Shown here: piece after piece, positions 8,979 to 17,025 of the stretch
Layout of the letters: each line of letters starts with the position of its first letter
How positions within the stretch are numbered: position 1 is the first letter of the stretch
Assembly (NCBI RefSeq): GCF_024807945.1
Contig: NZ_JANUFD010000018.1
Location: 1-64,000, forward strand
DNA: 64,000 nt
Reading direction: 5' to 3'
DNA from: Pseudomonas sp. JUb42
GTDB lineage: Bacteria > Pseudomonadota > Gammaproteobacteria > Pseudomonadales > Pseudomonadaceae
The notes under the pieces: generated by a model
The model's input: only the letters and a program-made list of their open reading frames with translations
What the model was told of the DNA's origin: nothing
Databases searched by the model: none
Translations under genes and position numbers: made by a program

Positions 8979-9419
8979 ATGACACTGACCGGTACATGCC
9001 GTTGCGCCGCCATCACCTATAGCCTAAGCAGCGACGCCCCCATCGCGGTCTATGCCTGCCACTGCACTAATTGCCAGACCTGGAGCGGCAGCAGCTTCGC
9101 CCTGCACAGCCTGCTGCCCGAAGGCGCGCTGACGCTCAGCGGCCCACTGACCGAATACGCCTACGAAGAGAATGGCCAGCACGCCCGCCATTACCTGTGC
9201 GGCACTTGCCATACGCGGATCTACAACACCACGTCGGCGGCGCCGGGCCTGTGGGTGCTGCGCGCAGCGACGCTGGACAACAGCCCGCAGCTGACGCCCA
9301 TGGCGCATATCTGGACCCGGCACAAACAAGCCTGGCTAAACCTGCCCCAGGATATTCCGAACTGGCCGCAAAGCCCGACGCCGCAAGCCTTTATGCAGGC
9401 CCTGGCCGCCCTTCGTTGA
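8979..9419 (+). CDS. GFA family zinc-binding protein (first of tandem pair)
   Basis: A 146-aa member of the GFA (glutathione-dependent formaldehyde-activating enzyme/CENP-V) fold, built around structural and catalytic Zn sites. Cysteine pairs: GTCRCAAITY near the N-terminus, CHCTNCQ about residue 30, and LCGTCHTRIY about residue 78. A GAGGA Shine-Dalgarno precedes the ATG at 8979. Most members have no proven glutathione or formaldehyde activity, so the name is a family label only. It forms a probable operon with the paralogue at 9443. Confidence 0.85.
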   Translation: MTLTGTCRCAAITYSLSSDAPIAVYACHCTNCQTWSGSSFALHSLLPEGALTLSGPLTEYAYEENGQHARHYLCGTCHTRIYNTTSAAPGLWVLRAATLDNSPQLTPMAHIWTRHKQAWLNLPQDIPNWPQSPTPQAFMQALAALR

Positions 9420-9442
9420 AATCCCGTTGAAATGAGGTGTTT

Positions 9443-9895
9443 ATGAGCGACATAGCGACTATTCAAGGGGCCTGCCGTTGCGGCCAGGTGACCTTTGCCC
9501 TCAGCGCCCGGCCGGTGGTGACCATGGCCTGCCATTGCGTGGGCTGCCAGAAAATGTCCGCCAGCGCCTTCTCCCTGAGCGCTTTGTTCCCGGTCGAGAG
9601 CTTCAAGGTGACCTCGGGCGAACCGGTGATCGGTGGCCTGCATGGTGAAGCCCGCCATTACTTCTGCCCGCACTGCATGAGCAGGCTGTTCACCCGCCCT
9701 GCCGGCGTCGATGCCTTCATCAATGTGCGCAGCACCCTGCTGGACCATCCGGAGCAATACGCACCGCTGATGGAGACCTGGACCGCAGAGAAGCTGCCCT
9801 GGGTGACGACCGGAGCGACCCGTAGCTTCCCCGGCTTGCCTGACCCGCAGGATTATCCAGGGCTGATGGAAGAGTACGCCCGGCGCTCAGCGTGA
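9443..9895 (+). CDS. GFA family zinc-binding protein (second of tandem pair)
   Basis: A 150-aa paralogue of the upstream gene with the same Cys layout (GACRCGQVTF, CHCVGCQKMS, FCPHCMSRLF). The ATG at 9443 is preceded by TGAGGTG. A GTG six bases upstream is in frame, but it overlaps the ribosome binding site. The pair likely arose by tandem duplication. The last nine bases overlap the converging hypothetical gene at 9887. Confidence 0.85.
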   Translation: MSDIATIQGACRCGQVTFALSARPVVTMACHCVGCQKMSASAFSLSALFPVESFKVTSGEPVIGGLHGEARHYFCPHCMSRLFTRPAGVDAFINVRSTLLDHPEQYAPLMETWTAEKLPWVTTGATRSFPGLPDPQDYPGLMEEYARRSA

Positions 9896-10195
9896 CAGCA
9901 ATAGCCGCTCCAGTTGCGCCCGCTCCCATACGCTGAGAAAGCTCAGCGGGTCGGTACCGAAGCGCGGCCAGGCCTGCATCTGGTTCGCCACTCGCCCGTC
10001 GGCGGCCCGGCACTCGGTGCAGTGATCGAGGCCGCCGCCATCAAGCCCCAGCAGCAACTGCCAGCCATCGATATCGATGCTTAACGTGCCGTTGCTGGTT
10101 GCGCTGAGGGTGCGTAATTGGCGCACGCCCAGGGCAAGTTCCTTGAGCAACTGATAGACCTCGCGGGCGGTCAGGTCGGGTTGTGGGTTATTCAT
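9887..10195 (-). CDS. Small hypothetical protein (102 aa)
   Basis: I do not firmly recognise this gene; it resembles a Pseudomonas-restricted family of about 100-residue proteins. It begins MNNPQPDLTAREVYQLLKELALG, then has a beta-rich middle (TLSIDIDGWQLLLGLD) and a CTEC motif. It ends in a helix, SVWERAQLERLLL. It has no signal peptide or membrane segment. It overlaps the 3' end of the GFA gene by 9 bp tail to tail, and a REP lies upstream. Codon usage looks native, which supports a real gene. Confidence 0.65.
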   Translation of the reverse strand: MNNPQPDLTAREVYQLLKELALGVRQLRTLSATSNGTLSIDIDGWQLLLGLDGGGLDHCTECRAADGRVANQMQAWPRFGTDPLSFLSVWERAQLERLLLSR

Positions 10196-10211
10196 GGGTA
10201 GCGGCTTTCCT

Positions 10212-10302
10212 GTGGGACCGGCTTCAGCCGGGAAGACAATATGCCAGGCGCTGGAAATACGTCGATCATACCCGAGCCTTCCCGGCTGAAGCCGGTCCCA
10301 TA
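10212..10302. repeat. REP pair, GGACCGGCTTCAGCC type
   Basis: An inverted pair with the variant core CTTCAGCC/GGCTGAAG instead of CTTTAGCC; both arms carry the compensating change. Confidence 0.8.
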
Positions 10303-10312
10303 ACCCGCTCTG

Positions 10313-10753
10313 TCACCCCAACTTCACATTCATGGTAATCCGCGCCGTAAACACCTTCACCCCGCCCTCATCGAAGATATCCACCGGCACCACCTGGTCG
10401 CCGCCGCTGGTCCAGTCAATCGCGCTGCCATCGGCCACGGCGCGGATATCGCTCTTTGCCTTGGCCAGGTATTCCACGGTCATGCCCTTGGGAATCCATT
10501 TGGCTGCGGCCGGGATCGACACATCGGTCATCACCCCGCCCGCCAGTTCGGCAGCGTTGCACAGGGCAATCGCATGGACCGATGCCAGGTGGTTGGTGAT
10601 CTCCTTGCGAAATGGCACCAGCACCACCGCATGCCCAGGGCTCAGCTCACTGATTTCGGGGTTGATGGTGCTGAAATACGGCGCCATCTGGCAGGCCATT
10701 TTGCTGAATGCGGCGGGACCTGCGCTGTTGAACAACTCAAGAAACTGACTCAT
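10313..10753 (-). CDS. Hotdog-fold DUF4442/PaaI-like thioesterase
   Basis: A 146-aa hotdog-fold protein of the DUF4442 type, which usually includes acyl-CoA thioesterases. The pattern HAIALCNAAELAGGVMTD corresponds to the hotdog central helix, followed by beta strands (MTVEYLAKAKSDIRA, FTARITMNVKL). The ATG at 10753 has AGAGGGC upstream; earlier in-frame starts would run into the operator region. It is divergent from the TetR gene at 10898 with a palindrome between them, which suggests direct repression by that TetR. Confidence 0.78.
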   Translation of the reverse strand: MSQFLELFNSAGPAAFSKMACQMAPYFSTINPEISELSPGHAVVLVPFRKEITNHLASVHAIALCNAAELAGGVMTDVSIPAAAKWIPKGMTVEYLAKAKSDIRAVADGSAIDWTSGGDQVVPVDIFDEGGVKVFTARITMNVKLG

Positions 10754-10788
10754 GGGGATGCCCTCTGGTTTTGGTGATTTCAATTTAC

Positions 10789-10819
10789 AGAATATTATTC
10801 TGTTACGGAACAATATTCT
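10789..10819. promoter_or_regulatory. Candidate TetR operator between hotdog and TetR genes
   Basis: AGAATATT (10789-10796) and AATATTCT (10812-10819) form perfect 8-bp arms. Inside them is a second near-palindrome, TGTTACGGAACA (10801-10812). It lies upstream of both divergent genes, where a TetR dimer would block both promoters. Confidence 0.6.
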
Positions 10820-10897
10820 TTTTGCGAAAAAACTGTCAAGCTGCCCTGCCTCGGTTTTTCCCCAACCGGTAAGATTTGCATTTTTTGGTCAGTGTCC

Positions 10898-11515
10898 ATG
10901 CCCTCATCCGACCTGCTTGAACGCACCTATCCTGGAAGACGCAGCGAGCTCAAACGCAGCATCCTGCGCACGGCGTTGTCCTGCTTCAATGCGGCAGGCA
11001 TCGAAGCCACCACCATCGAAGTCATCCGCGCCGAATGCGAGACCAGCGTGGGCGCCATCTACCATCACTTTGGCAACAAGGAAGGCCTGGTCGCCGCCCT
11101 GTTCTTCGCGGCACTGGACGATCAGGCGGCGCTGCGCAACAGCTACCTGGAACAGGCACAAAGCGCCGAAGCCGGGGTACTGGCGTTGGTGCACAGCTAT
11201 GTCGACTGGGTCGACGGCCAGCCAGAGTGGGCGCGGTTCATCCTGCAAGGGCGTTTCGCCGTGGCCAGCGGACCGTTCAAGGAAGAACTGGGCGAACGCA
11301 ACAAACAGCGCAACAAGATGCTGTTTGACTGGATGCGTGCAGAGGGGCGCAGCGAGCAGTTCAGCCATATTCCTGCCGAACTGCTGCTGTCGCTGATCAT
11401 CGGCCAGACGGAAAACTACTGCCGGGCGTGGCTGTCCCAGCGGGTCAAAAACAGCCCTGCGCACTATCGGGACATGTTGGGCAAGGCGGCGTGGCGTTCG
11501 ATCAATCTCGAATGA
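10898..11515 (+). CDS. TetR/AcrR family transcriptional regulator
   Basis: A 205-aa TetR-type repressor. N-terminal HTH about residues 15-60 (ETTI-type helix followed by SVGAIYHHFGNKEGLVAALF), then an all-helical ligand/dimer domain. The ATG at 10898 is preceded by an in-frame GTG at 10892; either may be used. The adjacent palindrome and the divergent acyl-CoA-thioesterase-like gene suggest a response to an acyl-CoA or fatty compound; this is inference. Confidence 0.88.
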   Translation: MPSSDLLERTYPGRRSELKRSILRTALSCFNAAGIEATTIEVIRAECETSVGAIYHHFGNKEGLVAALFFAALDDQAALRNSYLEQAQSAEAGVLALVHSYVDWVDGQPEWARFILQGRFAVASGPFKEELGERNKQRNKMLFDWMRAEGRSEQFSHIPAELLLSLIIGQTENYCRAWLSQRVKNSPAHYRDMLGKAAWRSINLE

Positions 11516-11566
11516 GAACAGCACGCTATCGCTGATTAAACCCTTGGCATGGGTTGGATTGAATAG

Positions 11567-11615
11567 TGTGGGAGCGAATTCACCGGCCTCTTCGCGAATG
11601 AATTCGCTCCTACAG
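11567..11615. repeat. REP pair, GGGAGCGAATTC type (degenerate)
   Basis: GTGGGAGCGAATTC is followed by TTCGCGAATGAATTCGCTCCTAC, then an additional half unit (GTTCGCTCCTACC, to about 11629). Confidence 0.7.
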
Positions 11616-11646
11616 AGTTCGCTCCTACCGGGAATGCATCATCGAT

Positions 11647-13089
11647 TCAGGAATGGGCGTGCCCCGCCCACACCTCAGGCCGCCGCCCCGCCCAGGGCAA
11701 GGCACTTTCCAACTGTGTGGCCAGGCTCAGCAGCATTCCCTCGGCCCCGAACGCGCCCATGAACTGCATGCCAATGGGCAACCCACTCTGTGGATCCTGC
11801 GCCAGGGGTACGGACATGGCCGGGGCGCCAATTACATTGGCCAAGGCGGTAAAAGGCGACTGTTCGAAGACCCGGTTCATCCAGCCACGACCATCCAGAT
11901 GTTCCTGGCCTTCGTTGTAGACACCGATAAGCGGCGCCAGGCCTGGCAGGGTCGGTGACAGCAGCACATCGTATCGCTCAAAGAACCGACCCATGTGCCG
12001 GGTAACGATATTGCGTTCGAACAAGGCGCCCAACAGTTCGGTGGCGCGCAGGCTCTTGCCTTGGCGATACAGGGCCAGAGTGGCGGGTTCCAGATACTCC
12101 GTGTCGATACTGCGCCCCGTGGCAGCGGCAATGGCATCGATCCAGGCGGCGGTGTTGGAAGACCAGAAGCGCCCGTTCAACTCAACGAAGGCTTCCCAGC
12201 TCAGGCCGATGTCGGGCCGGACTTCCTCGACCCGATGCCCCAGGGCCTCCAATTGCCTGGCCGTGTGCTGCAAGGCCTGCTCCACCGCCGGGTGCAGGGC
12301 CTGACCATTGAGCGGGCGGCTTTGCAGGCCAATGCGCAGGGAACCCGGTGCTTGCGTCGCCGCAGCGGCAAAACTGCGCTCGGGCACGGCAATGCGAAAC
12401 GGATCGCCGCTGGCCGGGCCATGGATGGCATCGAGCACGGCGGCGCTGTCGCGTACCGAGCGGGTCAGCACGCCATGTACCGCCAGACCGCTCCACACCT
12501 CGTCCACCTCCGGGCCCATGGGCACGCGGCCACGGCTGGGCTTGAGGCCGAACAGCCCGCACAGCGACGCCGGCACACGGATCGAGCCGCCGCCATCGGT
12601 GGCATGGGCTACCGGCACCAGCCCCGCCGCCACCGCAGCACCCGAACCGCCACTGGAGCCACCGGCGCTGCGCTGGGTATGCCAAGGGTTGCGGGTGGGT
12701 CCGCACAGACGGCTTTCGGTGGTGGTGCTGGCGGCGAACTCCGGGGTGGTGGTCCGGCCCAACGGCAGCAAGCCCGCACGGCGCAAGCGTGTCATCAGTT
12801 CCGAGTCTGCTTCGGCTGTGCAACCTTGGGCCAGGGCGCTGCCCAACTCATTGCGACGCCCGGCTGCGCTGATCCCCAGGTCCTTGATCAACAACGGCAC
12901 GCCCCGCAGCGGCCCTTGCGCCGCCGCCGGCTCATCCGCCCAGGTTTCCACCAAGGCATTGATCTGCGGGTTGATCGCCTCGATGGCCTGCAAGGCCGCG
13001 TTGCGCACCTCTGCCGCGCTGACCTGCTGCTCATGGATGAGACGGGCCAGGCCCACGGCGTCTTGCTCAGCGTATTCGGACAGGTACAT
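11647..13089 (-). CDS. Amidase (amidase signature family)
   Basis: A 480-aa amidase with a textbook triad. The Lys is in PLLIKDLGI (about residue 71). The cis-Ser loop is SAGGSSGGSGAAVAAG and the nucleophile region is DGGGSIRVPASLCGL (about residues 145-180). It resembles 6-aminohexanoate-cyclic-dimer hydrolase-like amidases, but the substrate cannot be read from the sequence. The start is the ATG at 13089, preceded by TTGGAGACTGTC; the TTG four codons upstream is part of that ribosome binding site. It is divergent from the TetR gene at 13191, with a repeated operator between. Confidence 0.9.
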   Translation of the reverse strand: MYLSEYAEQDAVGLARLIHEQQVSAAEVRNAALQAIEAINPQINALVETWADEPAAAQGPLRGVPLLIKDLGISAAGRRNELGSALAQGCTAEADSELMTRLRRAGLLPLGRTTTPEFAASTTTESRLCGPTRNPWHTQRSAGGSSGGSGAAVAAGLVPVAHATDGGGSIRVPASLCGLFGLKPSRGRVPMGPEVDEVWSGLAVHGVLTRSVRDSAAVLDAIHGPASGDPFRIAVPERSFAAAATQAPGSLRIGLQSRPLNGQALHPAVEQALQHTARQLEALGHRVEEVRPDIGLSWEAFVELNGRFWSSNTAAWIDAIAAATGRSIDTEYLEPATLALYRQGKSLRATELLGALFERNIVTRHMGRFFERYDVLLSPTLPGLAPLIGVYNEGQEHLDGRGWMNRVFEQSPFTALANVIGAPAMSVPLAQDPQSGLPIGMQFMGAFGAEGMLLSLATQLESALPWAGRRPEVWAGHAHS

Positions 13090-13122
13090 GACAGTCTCCA
13101 AATCGGTATGATGAATACTCTT

Positions 13123-13170
13123 CGGTATCGAACGATACCGATAAGTATCATGCGATACTATACGGTATCG
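13123..13170. promoter_or_regulatory. Phased operator array (GTATC/GATAC half sites every 20 bp)
   Basis: GTATC occurs at 13125, 13145 and 13165, and GATAC at 13134 and 13154. This builds CGGTATCG-AA-CGATACCG (13123-13140), AGTATC-ATGC-GATACT (13144-13159) and GATACT-ATAC-GGTATC (13154-13169). A degenerate AATAC at 13114 keeps the same 20-bp phase. It lies between the amidase and its divergent TetR gene, so it is the likely TetR operator. Confidence 0.75.
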
Positions 13171-13190
13171 CTGTCAAGTGGAGAGTGTTC

Positions 13191-13769
13191 ATGCGTCCGG
13201 ACCGGACCCCGCAATTGCCGCCCCGTGAGCGTATCGTCGACGCCGCCCAGGCGCTGTTTCTCGAACAGGGCATCAGCCGGGTCAGCGTCGATGCCATTGC
13301 CGCCCTGGCTGCCTCGACCAAGATGACCGTCTACCGGCACTTCGAAAACAAGGATGCCCTGGTGCTGGAATGGCTGGAGCGCCTGACCGAGAGCTACAGC
13401 GATGTGCTCGATCAGCTGGCGCAGCAGCACCCCGAGTCCCCCCGCGAGCAGTTGCTAGGCTTTCTCGGTTTTATCGTCACCGATCTGGAACGGGCCGGTT
13501 ATCGCGGCTGCCCGTTCACCAATACCCTGGCCGAGCTGCCGGAGGCCGACCATCCGGCCCGGGCGCTGATCCAGGCCCACAAGCAGCGCCAGTTCGCCCG
13601 CCTGCATGGCCTGTGCGCCGAACTGGGCCTGCACGCCCCCGAACAGGTGGCCGAAGAACTGACCCTGCTGATGGAAGGCGCCCAGGTGGTGGCGCAGAAC
13701 AAGGGCATCGAACAGGTCGGCGAACGCCTGACGCGCATGGTCCGGCAACGCCTGGATGCCCGCGCCTGA
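13191..13769 (+). CDS. TetR/AcrR family transcriptional regulator
   Basis: A 192-aa TetR repressor. HTH: RERIVDAAQALFLEQGISR, then STKMTVYRHFENKDALV. The C-terminal domain has a Cys-containing segment, YRGCPFTNTLAELP, typical of a TetR subgroup found next to oxidoreductase or hydrolase genes. The ATG at 13191 follows GTGGAGAGTGTTC. It probably represses itself and the divergent amidase through the phased operators at 13123-13170. Confidence 0.9.
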   Translation: MRPDRTPQLPPRERIVDAAQALFLEQGISRVSVDAIAALAASTKMTVYRHFENKDALVLEWLERLTESYSDVLDQLAQQHPESPREQLLGFLGFIVTDLERAGYRGCPFTNTLAELPEADHPARALIQAHKQRQFARLHGLCAELGLHAPEQVAEELTLLMEGAQVVAQNKGIEQVGERLTRMVRQRLDARA

Positions 13770-13772
13770 GCG

Positions 13773-14636
13773 TTATTTACGCCGGGGCCGTGGGCGTATG
13801 CCGGTGGACCACTGACGCACGCTGGCCCAGCCCTGATGCAAGGCATGGCGCAGGGCCACGGCGTCTTCGGCCAGTACCCGCAGGCCCACCCCGGCGTCAT
13901 TGGGCAGGGCGCTGACACCAAGGTAGCAGCCGTTCAGCTGGCCTGTATCAGCGCGTAACAGCGTGACGATTTCCTCGACCGGCAGGTCCTGGCCGATCAG
14001 CATCAGGTTGCCCCAGGCCCGATAAGGCCCCGAGACGCCGAGCTGCCCGGCCTGCCACTGCCCTCCTTCAACCCGCAGGCGATCGGCGACCAGCACCTCG
14101 GAGTCTGCCGTCTGTACCCGAACATCGCTGCGGTACTCGCTGAATACGCCCTCGCGTCCACCGGGAGCATGGCTGCAAAAGGCATCGCACAGTAGCAGGC
14201 GGCCGCCCTCCTGCAAGGTCACCTCAACGCGGTTGTGCAATCGCGACCGGGGAAACAGGATGGTCGCCATGGGCAAGTATTCGAGCCAGGCGCCAGCCCC
14301 CACGCCAAGGCTGACTCGCTGCTGCGCCGGCGCCTCGTCCATGCTGTGGGCCACTGTCGCCGCGCCACTGGCGACGTGGGCCATGCAGCCCGGCCCGGCA
14401 CTGATGCTCAGGTGCAGGCGCTCCCCGGCAAATACCCCGCCGGAGCAGGACTGCAGATAGGCCGCCGCCATTTGCACCGGATCATCCGGCAGACGCAACT
14501 GCCGCCCCAAGTGGAAGGGATAACCGACCTGCTGCCGGGCAATGTAACTGCGCCCGTCCGGTGCCCGCTGGAACGCCAGCAGCGCCTGGGGCCTGTCGTT
14601 GAGGATCGCTGAATGAATCGGAGCGATGGCGTTCAT
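13773..14636 (-). CDS. ureD: Urease accessory protein UreD
   Basis: UreD/UreH (287 aa) forms the UreD-UreF-UreG chaperone complex that delivers nickel to apo-urease. Visible family features are GVFAGERLHLSISAGPG, the SGAATVAHSM segment, and LPMATILFPRSRLHNRVEV with its conserved Pro-Arg. A 4-bp overlap (ATGA) with ureG fixes the ATG at 14636. It is the last gene of the urt-ure operon; in most Pseudomonas urease operons, as I recall, ureD comes first. Confidence 0.9.
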   Translation of the reverse strand: MNAIAPIHSAILNDRPQALLAFQRAPDGRSYIARQQVGYPFHLGRQLRLPDDPVQMAAAYLQSCSGGVFAGERLHLSISAGPGCMAHVASGAATVAHSMDEAPAQQRVSLGVGAGAWLEYLPMATILFPRSRLHNRVEVTLQEGGRLLLCDAFCSHAPGGREGVFSEYRSDVRVQTADSEVLVADRLRVEGGQWQAGQLGVSGPYRAWGNLMLIGQDLPVEEIVTLLRADTGQLNGCYLGVSALPNDAGVGLRVLAEDAVALRHALHQGWASVRQWSTGIRPRPRRK

Positions 14637-15286
14637 GGGCGATCGAACAGCACGGCCTGGCTGATAGCGTCGACCACCGCATCGACGCCCTCCCCGGTCG
14701 CGCAATTGGTAAACAGCACCGGCCGGCCGCCGCGGGCCAGGGCCGACTCTTCGCGCATGCGCGCCAGATCGACGCCGACATGGGGCGCCAGGTCGTACTT
14801 GTTGATCACCAGCAGGTCGCAACCGAGCACGCCGGGCCCGCGTTTACGCGGTATATCGTCGCCCCCCGCGACGTCGATCACGAAAATCCAGTAGTCCACC
14901 AGGTCCAGGGAAAAGGTCGAGGCCAGGTTGTCGCCGCCGGACTCGATCAGTACCAGGTCGAGGCGCGCGAAACGGCTCTCCAGTTCATCGGCCATTTGCA
15001 GGTTCAGGGTCGGGTCTTCGCGAATCGCCGTGTGAGGGCAGGCGCCGGTTTCCACGGCGCGTACCCGCTGCGGATCGATCAGGCCGCTGCGCTGGATGCG
15101 CTCAGCATCCTCGCGGGTCGCCAGGTCATTGGTAATTACCGCCAGTTCGGTGCCACGGGCGATAAAACGCGGAATCAGTTGTTCCAGCAGGCGGGTCTTG
15201 CCCGAGCCCACCGGGCCGCCGATGCCGACCCGGGCGGCACCGGGATGTGCGTCAGATACAGGGGTTGCCAGTGCGATTGCAGTCAT
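14633..15286 (-). CDS. ureG: Urease accessory GTPase UreG
   Basis: SIMIBI-class GTPase (217 aa) that carries nickel and powers urease maturation. P-loop GGPVGSGKT (about residues 23-31), nickel-binding CPH in ETGACPHTAIRED, Walker B ESGGDNLAS, and guanine specificity motif NKYDLAP. It lacks the N-terminal His-rich stretch seen in some UreG proteins. It is 24 bp downstream of ureC and overlaps ureD by 4 bp. Confidence 0.96.
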   Translation of the reverse strand: MTAIALATPVSDAHPGAARVGIGGPVGSGKTRLLEQLIPRFIARGTELAVITNDLATREDAERIQRSGLIDPQRVRAVETGACPHTAIREDPTLNLQMADELESRFARLDLVLIESGGDNLASTFSLDLVDYWIFVIDVAGGDDIPRKRGPGVLGCDLLVINKYDLAPHVGVDLARMREESALARGGRPVLFTNCATGEGVDAVVDAISQAVLFDRP

Positions 15287-15310
15287 TTCCGGTTCTCCAA
15301 AACAGGGGGT

Positions 15311-17023
15311 TCAGCGCAGCATGTAGCGCTGGGCCAGAGGCACTTCGCTGACCGGCTCGCAGGTCAGCAGCTCGCCGTCGGCGTAGACATCGAAGGTCTG
15401 GGCATCGACGCGGATATGCGGGCAGGCATCGTTATGCAGCATGTCCGACTTGCGCAAAGTGCGGGTGCCGAAGGCCGGCAGCAGCGGCTTGTGCAAGCCC
15501 AGGGCCTTGCCGGTATCGGCTTCCACGGCCAGGCGATTGACGAAGTTCACCGACAACGCCTGGGGTGCGCGGCCGAACGAACCCCATTGCGGGCGCATCA
15601 CCAGGGGCTCGCAGGTGTACAGCGAAGCGGCGGAGTCGCCCATGGCACCATGTACGATAAAACCGCCCTTGATCACCAGCTCCGGCTTGATACCGAAGAA
15701 CGCCGGGCGCCACAGCACCAGGTCGGCCAGCTTGCCGGGCTCGATGGAGCCGATATAGCTGTCGATGCCGAACACCCGGGCAGCATTGATGGTGTATTTG
15801 GCGATGTAGCGCTTGATCCGTTCGTTGTCACCCAGTGCCGTGGTTTCTTCCGGCAGGCGCCCGCGCTGGTCCTTCATCTTCGACGCCAGTTGCCAGGTGC
15901 GGGCAATCACCTCGTTGATGCGGCCCATGCCCTGGCTGTCCGAGCCAAGAATCGAGATCGCCCCGGTGTCATGCAGAATGTCTTCGGCGGCGATGGTCTG
16001 GGGCCTGACCCGTGATTCGGCGAACGCCACATCCTCCGGCACGGCCGGGTTGAGGTGGTGGCAGGTCATGATCATGTCCAGGTGTTCGTCGAAGGTGTTG
16101 ATCGTGTAGGGGTTGGTCGGGTTGGTCGACGACGGGATGCAGTTGGCTTTGCCCGCCACACTGATGATGTCCGGGGCATGGCCGCCGCCCGCGCCTTCGG
16201 TGTGGTACATGTGAATGGTCCGGTCGCCAATGGCGGCCAGGGTGTCTTCGAGAAAGCCCGACTCGTTGAGGGTGTCGGTGTGCAACTGGACCTGGAAGTC
16301 GTACTCGTCGGCGACCTTGAGGCAGGCATCGATCACCGCAGGCATAGCGCCCCAGTCCTCATGAATCTTCAAGCCCAGGCAGCCGCCGCGCAGTTGGCCA
16401 ATCATCGAATCCGGCTTGCTGGTATTGCCCCGGCCGAGAAAACCGAAGTTGATCGGCCAGGCTTCGGACGCCTGGAGCATCTTGCCGACGTTCCATTCGC
16501 CACCGCAGTCGATGCCCACGGTGATCGGCCCGAGGGAGCCGCCGATCAGGGTGGTCAGGCCCGCCGCCAGGGCATGCTCGCACAGCTGCGCCGAGTCGAA
16601 ATGCACATGCACATCGATGCCGCCGGGGGTGACGATCATGCCCTCGGCATCGCGCACCGTGGTGGCGACGCCGCAGATCAGTTGCGGGTGCACGCCGTCC
16701 ATGACTTCAGGATTGCCGGCCTTGCCAACGGCGACGATCTTGCCGTCCTTGATCCCGATATCGCCTTTGATAATACCGATCACCGGGTCGATGATGAGTG
16801 CGTTGCAGATCAGCATGTCCAGGGCGCCGTCAGCGCTGTCATGGCCGGGCATCAGGCCCATGCCGTCGCGCAGGGTCTTGCCGCCGCCGTGCAGGCATTC
16901 ATCGCCGGGCACGGCATGGTCGAACTCGACCTCGGCCAACAGCGAGGTGTCGCCGAGCCTGACCGCATCGCCCACGGTAGGGCCGAACATGGCCGCATAG
17001 TCTTGTCGCGTCATCGTCGCCAT
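15311..17023 (-). CDS. ureC: Urease subunit alpha (catalytic)
   Basis: Urease alpha chain (570 aa), which hydrolyses urea to ammonia and carbamate at a dinickel centre. The carbamylated bridging Lys lies in LGLKIHEDWGA. Nickel/substrate His residues are in VHVHFDS, QLHTDTLNE and HTEGAGGGHAPDI. The mobile flap is MTCHHLNPAVPEDVAF with the catalytic His, and the Asp is in ILGSDSQGMG. It is full length and intact. It begins MATMTRQDY; the ATG three codons in is an alternative. Two bases separate it from the fused ureAB gene. Confidence 0.98.
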   Translation of the reverse strand: MATMTRQDYAAMFGPTVGDAVRLGDTSLLAEVEFDHAVPGDECLHGGGKTLRDGMGLMPGHDSADGALDMLICNALIIDPVIGIIKGDIGIKDGKIVAVGKAGNPEVMDGVHPQLICGVATTVRDAEGMIVTPGGIDVHVHFDSAQLCEHALAAGLTTLIGGSLGPITVGIDCGGEWNVGKMLQASEAWPINFGFLGRGNTSKPDSMIGQLRGGCLGLKIHEDWGAMPAVIDACLKVADEYDFQVQLHTDTLNESGFLEDTLAAIGDRTIHMYHTEGAGGGHAPDIISVAGKANCIPSSTNPTNPYTINTFDEHLDMIMTCHHLNPAVPEDVAFAESRVRPQTIAAEDILHDTGAISILGSDSQGMGRINEVIARTWQLASKMKDQRGRLPEETTALGDNERIKRYIAKYTINAARVFGIDSYIGSIEPGKLADLVLWRPAFFGIKPELVIKGGFIVHGAMGDSAASLYTCEPLVMRPQWGSFGRAPQALSVNFVNRLAVEADTGKALGLHKPLLPAFGTRTLRKSDMLHNDACPHIRVDAQTFDVYADGELLTCEPVSEVPLAQRYMLR

Positions 17024-17025
17024 GT

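Noticed and set aside
11995..13326. A 443-codon open frame antisense to the 11647 amidase and crossing the operator array
   Set aside because: Low-complexity Gly/Ala/Arg/Gln-rich translation without motifs; the opposite strand has a complete amidase.
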